DNA of 64,000 bases from Pseudomonadota bacterium (GCA_021782995.1 JAJXUI010000003.1:53568-117567), one strand, 5' to 3'; shown: positions 27,141 through 35,944, counted from the stretch's first letter. Notes: a model not told the origin generated them from the sequence alone. A program made the numbers and translations.

Positions 27141-27451
27141 GTCAGTTGCCCTCCTGTGCCAGCGTGAAAGGTGTGGGGGCTGATATTTCTAGGTCGGTTC
27201 CGGTTATTCTTGTCATGTTGGCATTTCCTCTTAGACGTTGCGATGCTGACCAGAGGTCGGGACTGTTGGCGCAGTCGCCGGCCTCACTCGTTCCACGGTC
27301 TTACTTTTTCCCGTGTAAGCCCAGTGTAACGAATGCACGTAGAAGTTAGCAATAGCACATATAACCAAAATCGCCGCTAAGTCGTTGATTTGCCTACGGT
27401 CGTATAGTTACATATAAGCAGGCAAAAGCAGGTATAATGCCACCCCTGATA
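27141..27451. other. 311-bp region between integrase and attR
   Basis: No gene. It should hold the integrase promoter on the minus strand and the integrase arm sites. Near attR there is a direct repeat of AGCAGG (around 27418-27432) and a plus-strand TATAAT at 27433-27438 pointing at the tRNA 3' half; no matching -35 box is evident. Confidence 0.5.
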
Positions 27452-27460
27452 ACTCATAAT
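27452..27460 (+). repeat. attR core (ACTCATAAT)
   Basis: Right copy of the 9-bp recombination core. Identity with attL stops immediately on both sides, so the element does not restore the tRNA gene. Confidence 0.85.
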
Positions 27461-27497
27461 CCTTTGGTCCGCGGTTCGAGTCCGCGACGTCCCACCA
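27461..27497 (+). pseudogene. 3' half of host tRNA-Met(CAT)
   Basis: CCTT of the anticodon stem, variable loop TGGTC, T arm CGCGG-TTCGAGT-CCGCG, acceptor strand ACGTCCC and ACCA. It pairs with the 5' half at 18894-18933. On its own it cannot make a tRNA. Confidence 0.92.
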
Positions 27498-27506
27498 ATC
27501 CATAAG

Positions 27507-27528
27507 CCCCCGCAATCGCGGGGGTTTT
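27507..27528 (+). terminator. original terminator of host tRNA-Met
   Basis: CCCCCGC-aatc-GCGGGGG followed by TTTT, 9 bases after the tRNA CCA end. Confidence 0.8.
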
Positions 27529-29268
27529 CTATTTCAGAGGTCCGAAATGAATTTCAAGCAGAACCAAGATGATCACAAAAAATAGTAGTGACAGGCTTTT
27601 CCAGAACAGTACTGGATTTCTTTCGATAAGCGGCGGGCGAGTCTTGTTCAGGAATGACCTGTTTGGATGAAACAGGTCAAAAATGAACTCGGATAATTCC
27701 GGGTATCGTTTATACGGATCGACTTGAACGGCTTTTGCGATAGCCTCATCAACCCATATGGGTATGGCAGGCTCATAGTTACGTATCGAGTCATACCTTA
27801 ATTTCTTTTGTTCTGCAGCGTATTTGCATTTTGCTACTTGCATGCCATATGGAAATTTCCCGGTCAGTAACTGATAAGTGATGATGCCCAGTGAGTATAT
27901 GTCTGAGCGGCTGGTGCCGGCTTCTCCCAGAAAATATTCAGGTGCTGAATACAGTGCCGTTCCGAGCAGGTTTTCCCGTTCAAATGGAGCTTCGACTTCA
28001 TTGATGCCAGCTACATGGGTTGAACCGAAGTCGATTATTTTCACGGTTCCTGTGCTGTCTATCATGATATTTTTGGGGCGCAGATCCTGATGCCGCATTT
28101 CCAGGCGATGGAAGGCGCGCAATCCCTTTGCAATCTGGTCGATGATATTCCGAACAGTCTGCAAATCGGGCCTGGGGTGATCGCGCATCCATTGGGATAA
28201 GGTGACACCTTCGATATATTCAGTGACATTGTAAAAATAATTACGTTTTCGCTTTTGCAGGAAAGGCTTGAGTACATGCGGATTGCTGATTCGTCTTGCA
28301 ATCCACTCTTCAAGCAGGAACCTTTCAAGATGGGCGGCATTTCCCTGCAAATCTACGGAGGGTGTTTTCAGGACCACGATAGTTTGAGTGTCCTTGTCTT
28401 GAGCCAGATAGACATGGCTGCGATGGCTTGCGTGAATTTCTCTCAGGATTCGATATCCTTCAAATTCCATCCTCGCATCCAGCATGGGTGGAAAAGGCAA
28501 TTCGTTAACCTGCCGGTAAAGCTGGCTGGCGTCCGGACCCGGGGTTTCATCAATTCGCACGATCTGGATAGTCAGGTTATCGTTGCTGCCCTGCTTCATC
28601 GCTTCAGAAGCGATAATTTGTGCTGCAATGTCCAGTTCATTGGCGTGAATCTTTATGGTCTCGACCATGAACGATATGCTGGCAAATTCGTGAATTCCAT
28701 CTGTCATCAGCAGGAAAATATCACCGGTTTCAAAATGCAGTGACTGGTAGTCTATATCCAGATAGTTGTTGATTCCCATTGCACGACTGAGATAGCTCTT
28801 CTCCCCGGCAATCCGCATGCGATGATCCTGGGTCAGTTGTTCAAGGGAATTGCCTTGCAGGCGATAGATTCTGGTATCGCCAACATGAAACAAATGTGCA
28901 GTCGTTGACTTGAGTATCAGGGCGCTCATTGTGCATACATAGCCCCTGTCCTTGTCAAAACGGTATTCGCTGCGCTGGGATTGCGCATGCAGCCAGGAAT
29001 TGATCGCAGTCAGAACCTGCTGAGCTGATTTCTTGACTGACCATGCTTCCGAAGTGCAATAGTAGTCAGCCAGGAATCCGGTAATCGCAGATTTACTGGC
29101 TTCCTGGCTGACTTCGCTGCTGCTGATGCCATCAGCGAGGGCAATGGCGATGCCCTTGCTTTCCAGTTGCTCATCATCGGGGATGTACAGGCCATGGTAA
29201 TCCTGATTGATATCCTTATGGCCTTTGTCAGTGTATTGGCCGGTGGTGATTCTGAGTTTTGTATTCAT
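27529..29268 (-). CDS. fused PP2C phosphatase / Ser-Thr protein kinase, membrane-anchored
   Basis: Residues about 1-235 are a PP2C-type phosphatase (GIAIALADGISSSEVSQ, HVGDTRIYRLQ, LLMTDGIHEF, GSNDNLTIQIV). Residues about 265-530 are a Hanks kinase with catalytic MRHQDLRPKNIMI (HQD rather than HRD), KIIDFGSTH and APEYFLGE; its glycine-rich loop is degenerate (REIHASHRSHVY). One membrane helix ends the protein. The ATG at 29268 is chosen because the ORF track's GTG at 29292 lies in a hairpin stem. The same protein type sits beside nirBD/nasA in Pseudomonas (PA1782), so a link to nitrate or nitrite uptake is likely here, next to the FNT channel. Confidence 0.9.
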   Translation of the reverse strand: MNTKLRITTGQYTDKGHKDINQDYHGLYIPDDEQLESKGIAIALADGISSSEVSQEASKSAITGFLADYYCTSEAWSVKKSAQQVLTAINSWLHAQSQRSEYRFDKDRGYVCTMSALILKSTTAHLFHVGDTRIYRLQGNSLEQLTQDHRMRIAGEKSYLSRAMGINNYLDIDYQSLHFETGDIFLLMTDGIHEFASISFMVETIKIHANELDIAAQIIASEAMKQGSNDNLTIQIVRIDETPGPDASQLYRQVNELPFPPMLDARMEFEGYRILREIHASHRSHVYLAQDKDTQTIVVLKTPSVDLQGNAAHLERFLLEEWIARRISNPHVLKPFLQKRKRNYFYNVTEYIEGVTLSQWMRDHPRPDLQTVRNIIDQIAKGLRAFHRLEMRHQDLRPKNIMIDSTGTVKIIDFGSTHVAGINEVEAPFERENLLGTALYSAPEYFLGEAGTSRSDIYSLGIITYQLLTGKFPYGMQVAKCKYAAEQKKLRYDSIRNYEPAIPIWVDEAIAKAVQVDPYKRYPELSEFIFDLFHPNRSFLNKTRPPLIERNPVLFWKSLSLLFFVIILVLLEIHFGPLK

Positions 29269-29283
29269 GGCTTGAAAATGAAA

Positions 29284-29316
29284 AGGAGTCACAGCCCTGT
29301 GGGGACTGTGACTCCT
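29284..29316 (-). terminator. hairpin between the FNT channel and the kinase gene
   Basis: AGGAGTCACAG and CTGTGACTCCT form a perfect 11-bp stem with an 11-base loop, followed on the minus strand by TTTTCATTTT. It should reduce read-through from the channel gene into the kinase gene, giving less kinase than channel. Confidence 0.75.
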
Positions 29317-29334
29317 GTTATTCTACTTAAAAAA

Positions 29335-30144
29335 TCAGAGTGCGCGCTTTGGAGCAGTCTTGATATGTGTTGAGTAGAGTGTCAGGCCGGTGAATGCCAG
29401 GCCACCTACCAGGTTGCCCAGTGCAGTCGGGATTTCATTCCAGATCAGATAGTCCATGATGGAGAAGTCGCCGCCCATCATCATTGCTGTCGGGAACAGG
29501 AACATGTTGACCACGGAATGCTCGAAAGCCATTGCGAAGAACAGCATGATGGGCATCCACATTGCAATCACCTTGCCACTGACGGTGGTGGAAATCATTG
29601 CGCCCACCACGCCCATGGAGACCATCCAGTTGCACAGCATGCCGCGGATGAACAGTGTCAGCATGCCGGCTGCACCAAATTTTTCATATCCAAGGGTTCG
29701 AGAAACGCCAATTCCGGCCAGCTTTTTGCCAACCTCATTGGGCTCCACCGAAAAGCCGTAAGTAAAGATAATGGCCATCATCACTGCAACTGTCAGTGCG
29801 CCGGCAAAATTACCGATGAAGACAAGTCCCCAGTTTCTGAGGATGCCTTTGACGGTGACACCAGGGCGTTTGTCCAGCCAGGCCAGTGGAGTCAAAACGA
29901 ATACGCCAGTCAGGAGGTCAAAGCCCATCAGGTAAAGCATTGAGAACCCGACAGGGAACAGGATGGCGCCAATCAGCGGCGAGCCCGTCTGTACGGCGAT
30001 TGTTACTGCAAATGCAGCTGCAAGAGCCAGTATTGCACCTGCCATATATGCGCGAATCAGGGTATCGCGGGTTGACATGTAAAGTTTTGATTCACCGGCA
30101 TCCACCATTTTGGTGACAAACTCCGAAGGTAATAAATAAGCCAT
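29335..30144 (-). CDS. formate/nitrite transporter family channel (NirC/FocA type)
   Basis: An inner-membrane protein of 269 residues with six hydrophobic segments. FNT features include MSTRDTLIRAYMAGAILALAAAF near the N-terminus, NWGLVFIGNFAGAL, RGMLCNWMVSMGV, and the pore-loop His in AFEHSVVNMF. The companion kinase/phosphatase, and the usual partners of that protein, point to nitrite rather than formate; this is inference. A ribosome binding site (aagggg) precedes the ATG. Confidence 0.93.
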   Translation of the reverse strand: MAYLLPSEFVTKMVDAGESKLYMSTRDTLIRAYMAGAILALAAAFAVTIAVQTGSPLIGAILFPVGFSMLYLMGFDLLTGVFVLTPLAWLDKRPGVTVKGILRNWGLVFIGNFAGALTVAVMMAIIFTYGFSVEPNEVGKKLAGIGVSRTLGYEKFGAAGMLTLFIRGMLCNWMVSMGVVGAMISTTVSGKVIAMWMPIMLFFAMAFEHSVVNMFLFPTAMMMGGDFSIMDYLIWNEIPTALGNLVGGLAFTGLTLYSTHIKTAPKRAL

Positions 30145-30645
30145 AACATTCCCCTTTCAAATTGAACAAATAATCAAATTTTAAAAACCTCATTCTGGTG
30201 CACTGGATTTAAAGCATAAATCAGGCCAGAGATTGGGGGATTTTATCTTGTTGATTTTTATTAATATAAAAAATTGCTGCGTGAGTTGTTCAGATTCGGT
30301 GCAAGAAAATGCACTCAAATGGACGGGTAGGTAAAATCTGGTGCACCGTTGCTGAAAATCGCGCATCAGATTTGATTCATGTCATTACTTTCCTACACGA
30401 AACGGAATTTGGCCAAGGCTAGGAGATTTATTGGGTTGTTAATTGTTGTTCTGTAATATATTGTATTTATTATGGTAATCTAAAATATAATTTTATAAGC
30501 CCTGGCAGGAATAATGTAAACAGGCTGGGTCTGTAGGAAAAGTTCCTACAAAAAAATTGGAACAAGTCCGATTTGTTGCCTTGCATTCAAGTTGCACAAT
30601 GCAGCCATCAAAAATGTTGCTACATTCAGTGAAGGGAGAGCGGAA
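30145..30645. other. divergent control region of the FNT channel gene and flhDC
   Basis: A 501-bp AT-rich gap with no gene. TCTGGTGCAC occurs twice (30194-30203 and 30337-30346), and GGTGCA-agaaaa-TGCACT lies at 30298-30315. The half-site TGCACC/GGTGCA resembles NtrC half-sites, but the order in the paired copy is not the normal NtrC dyad. The very AT-rich part next to flhD (about 30440-30500) is where an flhDC promoter would be expected; no unambiguous -35/-10 pair is seen. Confidence 0.5.
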
Positions 30646-30966
30646 ATGACTACAGCGCAAATTCAATCGGAAATCAAGGATGCCAATCTTTCCTATTTTC
30701 TGCTGGCTCAGCAGATGATCAAGGAAGACAAGGTGTCTGCCATTTTCAGGCTGGGCGTAAGCGAAGAGATGGCGGATTTGATTGCGGGACTCAGTCCGGC
30801 GCAGATCCTGAAAATGTCATCATCCACCATGATGTTGTTCCGCTTCCGTTTCGATGAGCGTTTGCTGCTGAACATGATTACAGATTTCAACAAGGACAGG
30901 CTGATGTCGCGGGCACATGCAACGATCCTGTTGTCCGGCCAGCCAGTCGAAGCACTGGCTGCCTGA
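30646..30966 (+). CDS. flhD: flagellar master regulator FlhD
   Basis: Forms the FlhD4C2 activator of class II flagellar genes. It has 106 residues from the ATG at 30646, which follows aagggagag; the ORF track's longer start lacks a ribosome binding site. Typical text includes IKDANLSYFLLAQQMIKEDK and KMSSSTMMLFRFRFDE. flhC follows after 24 bases. Confidence 0.96.
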   Translation: MTTAQIQSEIKDANLSYFLLAQQMIKEDKVSAIFRLGVSEEMADLIAGLSPAQILKMSSSTMMLFRFRFDERLLLNMITDFNKDRLMSRAHATILLSGQPVEALAA

Positions 30967-30990
30967 TTGCATTTTGTGGGGGGATGAGCG

Positions 30991-31542
30991 ATGGGATGCA
31001 AAAGCGTAATCAATGAAGCGCGTGAAATCCAGCTTTGCATAGAGCTGATTACCCTGGGCGCGCGGCTGCAGTTGCTGCAGGAGGAAACTTCTCTGAGTCG
31101 TGAGCGCCTGCTGCGCCTGTATAAGGAGGTGAAAGGTGTTTCACCCTCAAAGGGAATGTTGCCTTACTCGACTGACTGGTTCATGAGCTGGCTGCCCAAT
31201 ATACATTCTTCCATGTTCATGGATATATACCGCTATCTGACCAGCAATACGGGCATCAAGGGCATCGAGGCACTCATCAAGAGTTACAGGCTGTATCTGG
31301 AGCAGGCTGGTGCTGCGCCTGATGAAGAGCCGGTACTGAGCATTACGCGAGCCTGGTTCATGTTGCGGTTTTTTGATGCAAAGCTGCTGCAGCTTACAGA
31401 TTGCAAGGAATGCGGAGGCCACTTCGTGGTTCATGCCGATGAACTTTGCAATCACTACAATTGCGGAATCTGCAAACCGCCCTCACGAGCAGGCAAAACG
31501 CGCAAAACTTCCCAGTCCGAACAGGATGAAATACTGGCCTGA
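30991..31542 (+). CDS. flhC: flagellar master regulator FlhC
   Basis: DNA-binding partner of FlhD, 183 residues. The zinc site is complete: CKECGGHFV and later CNHYNCGICKPP supply the four clustered cysteines. The central GMLPYSTDWFMSWLPNIHSS is diagnostic. A terminator follows, so flhDC is its own transcription unit and motAB is separate. Confidence 0.97.
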   Translation: MGCKSVINEAREIQLCIELITLGARLQLLQEETSLSRERLLRLYKEVKGVSPSKGMLPYSTDWFMSWLPNIHSSMFMDIYRYLTSNTGIKGIEALIKSYRLYLEQAGAAPDEEPVLSITRAWFMLRFFDAKLLQLTDCKECGGHFVVHADELCNHYNCGICKPPSRAGKTRKTSQSEQDEILA

Positions 31543-31568
31543 GTCGATCCTCCCGGGGAAACTGGCGG

Positions 31569-31604
31569 CGCCGCCGTTACTGGAAGCAGTAAGGCGGCGT
31601 TTTT
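31569..31604 (+). terminator. terminator after flhC
   Basis: CGCCGCC-GTTACTG and CAGTAA-GGCGGCG pair with one bulge around a short loop, followed by TTTTT. Confidence 0.85.
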
Positions 31605-31672
31605 CACAACAGGCGCAAGTTATACTTCCCGGAATGGCGCTGAGCACGCGTATTGTTTAATATATGCATCAG

Positions 31673-31698
31673 TAATGAGACTGAACACCAGCCGATTC
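31673..31698 (+). promoter_or_regulatory. weak sigma-28-like site before motA
   Basis: TAAT, 14 bases, GCCGATTC. It keeps the GCCGAT core but departs from consensus in the -35 part and spacing. It is about 35 bases before motA. Confidence 0.35.
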
Positions 31699-31733
31699 AG
31701 GCCGGAATATGCAACTGTTAGGGGGATTACCTT

Positions 31734-32588
31734 ATGTTGGTAATACTGGGATATATCATAGTGATGGCCTCTGTGTTTGGAGGGTTCGCTATGGCTGGAG
31801 GGCATCTGGCGGCACTTTTCCAGCCCTTGGAATTACTGATGATCGGTGGTGCGGCGGGCGGTGCCTTTTTTGTCGGCAATTCCGGCAAGACCATCAAGGC
31901 CACATTGAAAGCATTACCCGGTGTTCTCAAGGGTGCCAAGTACACCCAGGATAGTTACATGGAGCTGATGGCGCTACTGTATGAGCTGCTGGGGAAGATC
32001 CGCAAAGAAGGCCTGATGTCCATCGAAGGCGATGTGGAAAATCCTCATGAAAGCCCGCTTTTCGCAAAATACCCGGCGGTACTGAACGATCATCATGTTA
32101 TCGATTTCATCTGTGATTATCTGCGTATCATGGTCAGCGGCAACCTGAATGCCATGGAGGTGGAGAATCTGATGGATGTTGAAATTGAAACCCACCATCA
32201 TGAGGCGCTGGTTCCTTCGCATGCCATTGCCAAGCTGGGTGACGGCATGCCGGCGTTTGGAATTGTGGCTGCGGTGATGGGGGTGGTGCATACCATGGAA
32301 TCGGTCGGCCTTCCGCCGGCGGAGCTCGGAATCCTCATTGCGCATGCGCTGGTCGGTACCTTCCTGGGTATCCTGCTGGCATATGGTTTTGTCGGTCCGC
32401 TGGCTGGCCTGCTGGAGCAGAAGGCCGATGAATCGACGAAGATGTTCCAGACCATCAAGGTAGTATTGCTGGCCAACCTGAATGGTTACGCACCTGCAAT
32501 GTCAGTGGAATTCGGCCGTAAAGTGCTGCTTTCCACTGAGCGTCCCACTTTCCTGGAAATGGAAGCATTTGTAAAACAGAAGCGCTAA
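31734..32588 (+). CDS. motA: flagellar stator protein MotA
   Basis: Inner-membrane stator subunit of 284 residues with four membrane helices: two near the N-terminus (ILGYIIVMASVFGGF and the segment after LFQPLELLMIG) and two around residues 170-225 (GIVAAVMGVVHTMESVG, GTFLGILLAYGFVGPLA). The cytoplasmic loop contains the charged residues that contact FliG. The ribosome binding site is agggggat. motB follows. Confidence 0.97.
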   Translation: MLVILGYIIVMASVFGGFAMAGGHLAALFQPLELLMIGGAAGGAFFVGNSGKTIKATLKALPGVLKGAKYTQDSYMELMALLYELLGKIRKEGLMSIEGDVENPHESPLFAKYPAVLNDHHVIDFICDYLRIMVSGNLNAMEVENLMDVEIETHHHEALVPSHAIAKLGDGMPAFGIVAAVMGVVHTMESVGLPPAELGILIAHALVGTFLGILLAYGFVGPLAGLLEQKADESTKMFQTIKVVLLANLNGYAPAMSVEFGRKVLLSTERPTFLEMEAFVKQKR

Positions 32589-32651
32589 GGCAATCAGATC
32601 GGGATGGATCTTCCTGATCCATCCCGGCTTTCAATACATGATAGACAGGCC

Positions 32652-33671
32652 ATGGCTACAAACGATAAACGTCCAATCGTCATCAAGCGCATCAAGAAAA
32701 CTGCTGGCGGCCACCATGGCGGTGCGTGGAAGATTGCCTATGCCGACTTTGTAACTGCGATGATGGCATTCTTCCTGCTGATGTGGCTGCTAGGCTCAAC
32801 TACCAAGGGCGACCTGAAGGGAATAGCAGATTACTTCAATACACCGCTCAGGATTGCATTTATGGGCGGGGAAAGCAGTGGTGACCGCACAAGCGTGATC
32901 AAGGGGGGCGGGACTGACCTGACCAAAACCGAAGGTCAGGTTAAGAACGGGGAAATTCCGCCTGAGCAGAAAGCGACCATTATGAAACTGTCACGGGAAG
33001 AACTGCTGCGGCAAGAACGACAGATGGAGCTGGCCAGGCTGAAGGAACTGAAAGCGAATATCGAAAAGGCCATCAACAACAATGACAAGCTGAAACAGTT
33101 CCGTAACCAGATCCTGCTCGATATTACGTCAGAAGGCTTGCGCATCCAGATTGTCGATGAGAAAAACCGTCCGATGTTCAGGCTTGGGCGCGCTGAACTT
33201 GAGCCCTATACCAAGGAAATTCTGCACGAAATCGGCAAAACGCTGAATGAGGTTCCCAATCGCATCAGCCTGTCCGGGCATACCGATGCCACTCCTTATG
33301 CCGCTGACCGCAAGGGCTTCAGCAACTGGGATCTGTCCGCTGATCGAGCCAATGCTTCCAGGCGTGAACTGATAACAGGTGGACTGGACGAAAACAAGGT
33401 GGCGCGCGTGGTGGGGCTGGCATCCGCAGTGCTTTTCGACAAGGAAAATCCATTCAATCCGGTAAACCGGCGCATCAGCATCATTGTCATGAACAAGCAG
33501 GCGGAAGAAGCGGCCCAGAAAGACGGGGGGACACTGCAAGTCGATGCAGAGAAGCAGGGTCAGGATGTCGCGCTACAGCAAGGGTTGACAGCATCTGGCG
33601 TCATGCCTGCATTGCCAGCATCTGCCAATTTGCCGACCACCACCTTGCCGCAGGCAGTTACAGCGCACTAG
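32652..33671 (+). CDS. motB: flagellar stator protein MotB
   Basis: Peptidoglycan-anchoring stator subunit of about 339 residues from the ATG at 32652; the track start at 32604 adds an unlikely extension. The N-terminal basic segment and helix with the ion-carrying Asp are present (AYADFVTAMMAFFLLMWLLG). The C-terminal OmpA-like domain contains ISLSGHTDATPYA and NRRISIIVMN. The last 60 residues are Gln/Ala-rich and probably unstructured. Confidence 0.96.
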   Translation: MATNDKRPIVIKRIKKTAGGHHGGAWKIAYADFVTAMMAFFLLMWLLGSTTKGDLKGIADYFNTPLRIAFMGGESSGDRTSVIKGGGTDLTKTEGQVKNGEIPPEQKATIMKLSREELLRQERQMELARLKELKANIEKAINNNDKLKQFRNQILLDITSEGLRIQIVDEKNRPMFRLGRAELEPYTKEILHEIGKTLNEVPNRISLSGHTDATPYAADRKGFSNWDLSADRANASRRELITGGLDENKVARVVGLASAVLFDKENPFNPVNRRISIIVMNKQAEEAAQKDGGTLQVDAEKQGQDVALQQGLTASGVMPALPASANLPTTTLPQAVTAH

Positions 33672-33695
33672 TTTCACGTTTTTTCTGTCTGAAAT

Positions 33696-33722
33696 TAAAG
33701 TTTTGCTTCGAGCTGCCGTAAT
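33696..33722 (+). promoter_or_regulatory. FliA (sigma-28) promoter before the cheV-che gene set
   Basis: TAAAGTTT, 11 bases, then GCCGTAAT. The -35 half is exact and the -10 half keeps GCCG. It lies about 200 bases before the first cheV gene. Confidence 0.7.
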
Positions 33723-33919
33723 AATCAGCGGGAGGAAACAAAAGGCAGTAGGTCAGACAGGGCGCATTTTCCTGATAGCTTTTTGATTTTATATATCTGA
33801 TTATATGAGTAAATTTTTTGTATTTTCGGGGTCGGTGTTAATGGCGGAATTAATGCATTGCAGCAAGAATGAAACGGATGCCAGCCCATCTTGCTGGAAT
33901 GAAGGAATGGAGAGAAGTG

Positions 33920-34864
33920 ATGTCTGACTTGTTCAATAATATCAATGCACGCACCAAGCTGGCTGGCACCAACAAGCTTGAAATTCTCATGTTCACGCTG
34001 GGGCTGGACAAGCGCAGCGGCAGGCGGGAAACATACGGCATCAATGTCTTCAAGGTACGTGAAGTCATGCGCATACCGGCCATCACCAAGGCGCCGGATA
34101 TGCCGTCTTCAGTCGAAGGTATGGTCAGTCTGCGCGGGACACTGGTACCGGTCATTGATCTCGCGAAATATGTGGGGATGGATACGGATACCAAAGCGAC
34201 CATCATGATCGTGACAGAATATAACGGCCATACCCAGGGTTTCCTGGTCGAGGCGGTCGATACCATTCTGCGTCTTGACTGGTCCTCAATGAAGGTTCCG
34301 CCGGAAATGCTCAATGCGCAGCTGGGCGGCCTGGTGGTGGCGGTGACGGAATTGCCGGACAAGCGCCTGGTCATGATGATGGATGTGGAGAAGGTGCTGG
34401 CTGACACCAGCAATATTGGCGTGGATGAAGTGCTGTTCAAAAATATCCAGCAGATTGACCATCCTGACCGTACCGTATTCTATGTTGATGATTCCCCGGT
34501 GGCTCGTCGTCAGATACAGCGCACGCTGGATGCGATGGGAGTGAAGTCTATCGTGTCGGTGAACGGCAAGAAGGCCTGGGAAGAGCTCAAGCGGCTGGCG
34601 GACTCAGCGGATCTCGCGCATAAGCCGGTGAGGGACTACGTGCAGGTCATCCTGACTGATGTCGAAATGCCGGAAATGGATGGCTACATGCTGACGCGCA
34701 AGATCAAGGAAGACCAGCGTTTTGCCAATATTCCTGTCCTCATGCATTCTTCTCTTTCTAGCCAGTCCAATCAGCAGCTGGGGAAAACGGTCGGGGTGGA
34801 TGAGTACGTTTCAAAATTTGAGCCGCAGAAATTGTCGCAAACGCTGATACGTTTGCTGAAATGA
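33920..34864 (+). CDS. cheV: CheV coupling protein (CheW-receiver), first copy
   Basis: Receptor-kinase adaptor of 314 residues, with a CheW-like domain (about 15-165; YGINVFKVREVMRIP) and a C-terminal receiver (about 185-310; phospho-Asp in [14 protein letters not shown], Lys in VSKFEP). The start at 33920 has ggagagaag upstream. The gene overlaps the next cheV by 4 bases in the ORF track, or sits 11 bases from its preferred start, so the two are translated in tandem. Confidence 0.94.
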   Translation: MSDLFNNINARTKLAGTNKLEILMFTLGLDKRSGRRETYGINVFKVREVMRIPAITKAPDMPSSVEGMVSLRGTLVPVIDLAKYVGMDTDTKATIMIVTEYNGHTQGFLVEAVDTILRLDWSSMKVPPEMLNAQLGGLVVAVTELPDKRLVMMMDVEKVLADTSNIGVDEVLFKNIQQIDHPDRTVFYVDDSPVARRQIQRTLDAMGVKSIVSVNGKKAWEELKRLADSADLAHKPVRDYVQVILTDVEMPEMDGYMLTRKIKEDQRFANIPVLMHSSLSSQSNQQLGKTVGVDEYVSKFEPQKLSQTLIRLLK

Positions 34865-34875
34865 AGGGAGCCAAG

Positions 34876-35829
34876 ATGTCTTTGGAACAAACTGGAACAC
34901 AATTGGTCACGAGCGGAAGCATACTGGATGCTGTTGATGAGCGCACCAGCCTGGCGGGCTCCAACAAGATGGAAATCCTGCTCTTTTCCATCGGTTCGAA
35001 TGAAACGTTCGGCATTAATGTTTTCAAGGTGAAGGAAGTCACACGCGCCATTTCCATCACGAAAACACCAAACATGCCGCATGGCATAGATGGCATTGTC
35101 AGCTTGCGCGGCCATGTCATGCCCGTGCTCAATCTTTCGACTTTCATGTCCCTGGGTAATCCTGCAGAACAGAAAGTCATGATGGTGGCAGAGTATAGCC
35201 GCCATACGCTGGGCTTCCTGGTGAAGGACGTGGACCGCATTGTCAGGGTGGACTGGGACAAGGTACACGCTGCAGAAGGGATGGCCAACAACCATGAAAA
35301 CCTGATTACCGCGATTACCGAATTGCCAAATGGCACGCTGGTTTCCATTCTGGATGTGGAGCAGATCCTGTCGACCGTGTTTGGCGAGGATGTGGTCGGA
35401 AAAATCGAACGAATCGAAAAAGGCCACGAAATGTGCGTCTTTTTTGTAGATGACTCAACCGTAGCGCGTAAGAAAATAACCGAAGTGCTGGACAGGATGG
35501 GGGTCAAGCATATCCAGGCGCACAACGGGCAGGAAGCATGGCAAAGGTTGAAAGGGCTTGCAGATGCAGCCCAGCATTCAAATATCAACCTTCGCAAGCA
35601 GATACAGGTCATCCTTGTCGATGCCGAAATGCCGGAAATGGATGGCTATGTACTGACTCAAAATATCAAGGCAGACCGGCGCTTCGACAATATTCCGGTA
35701 GTGATGCATTCATCGCTTTCGTCGGAGGCCAACCGCGCGATGGGCAAACGGGTAGGGGTGGATTATTACGTTGCGAAATTTGATTCGACCATGTTATCAG
35801 ATACACTGCGACCACTGCTTAAATTATAA
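34876..35829 (+). CDS. cheV: CheV coupling protein (CheW-receiver), second copy
   Basis: A paralogue of the preceding gene with 317 residues. It has a CheW-like domain (FGINVFKVKEVTRAISI, RGHVMPVLNLS) and a receiver (VFFVDDSTVARKKI, VDAEMPEMDGYVL, VAKFDST). The ATG at 34876 follows aagggag. Two adjacent, divergent CheV copies suggest adaptors tuned to different receptors or to adaptation at different time scales. Confidence 0.94.
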   Translation: MSLEQTGTQLVTSGSILDAVDERTSLAGSNKMEILLFSIGSNETFGINVFKVKEVTRAISITKTPNMPHGIDGIVSLRGHVMPVLNLSTFMSLGNPAEQKVMMVAEYSRHTLGFLVKDVDRIVRVDWDKVHAAEGMANNHENLITAITELPNGTLVSILDVEQILSTVFGEDVVGKIERIEKGHEMCVFFVDDSTVARKKITEVLDRMGVKHIQAHNGQEAWQRLKGLADAAQHSNINLRKQIQVILVDAEMPEMDGYVLTQNIKADRRFDNIPVVMHSSLSSEANRAMGKRVGVDYYVAKFDSTMLSDTLRPLLKL

Positions 35830-35944
35830 GGAATGAGGTAATTGTGATGGTGAGTATTTATCTGCATGATTTTATTATATAAATCTTGAGGTAAAAAACC
35901 GCTGTTTACAGGCAGTCCTCGCAATATTGATAAGGAGAAACATT

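Larger units (their letters stand above)
18925..27460. mobile_element. integrative element (about 8.5 kb) in tRNA-Met anticodon loop
   Basis: Bounded by the 9-bp direct repeat ACTCATAAT (18925-18933 and 27452-27460), which covers the anticodon loop of a tRNA-Met gene. Inside, leftward genes encode a tyrosine integrase next to attR, an AlpA/Xis-like protein, a PrimPol-helicase and five small proteins, ending in a terminator. A rightward tRNA-Met lies beside attL. There are no capsid, portal, tail or large-terminase genes, so this is a satellite-like or other replicating integrative element rather than a complete prophage. The order int-alpA-primase-origin-terS-like resembles phage-inducible chromosomal islands. 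Its genes have more GC-rich codon use than the host genes on either side. Confidence 0.9.
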
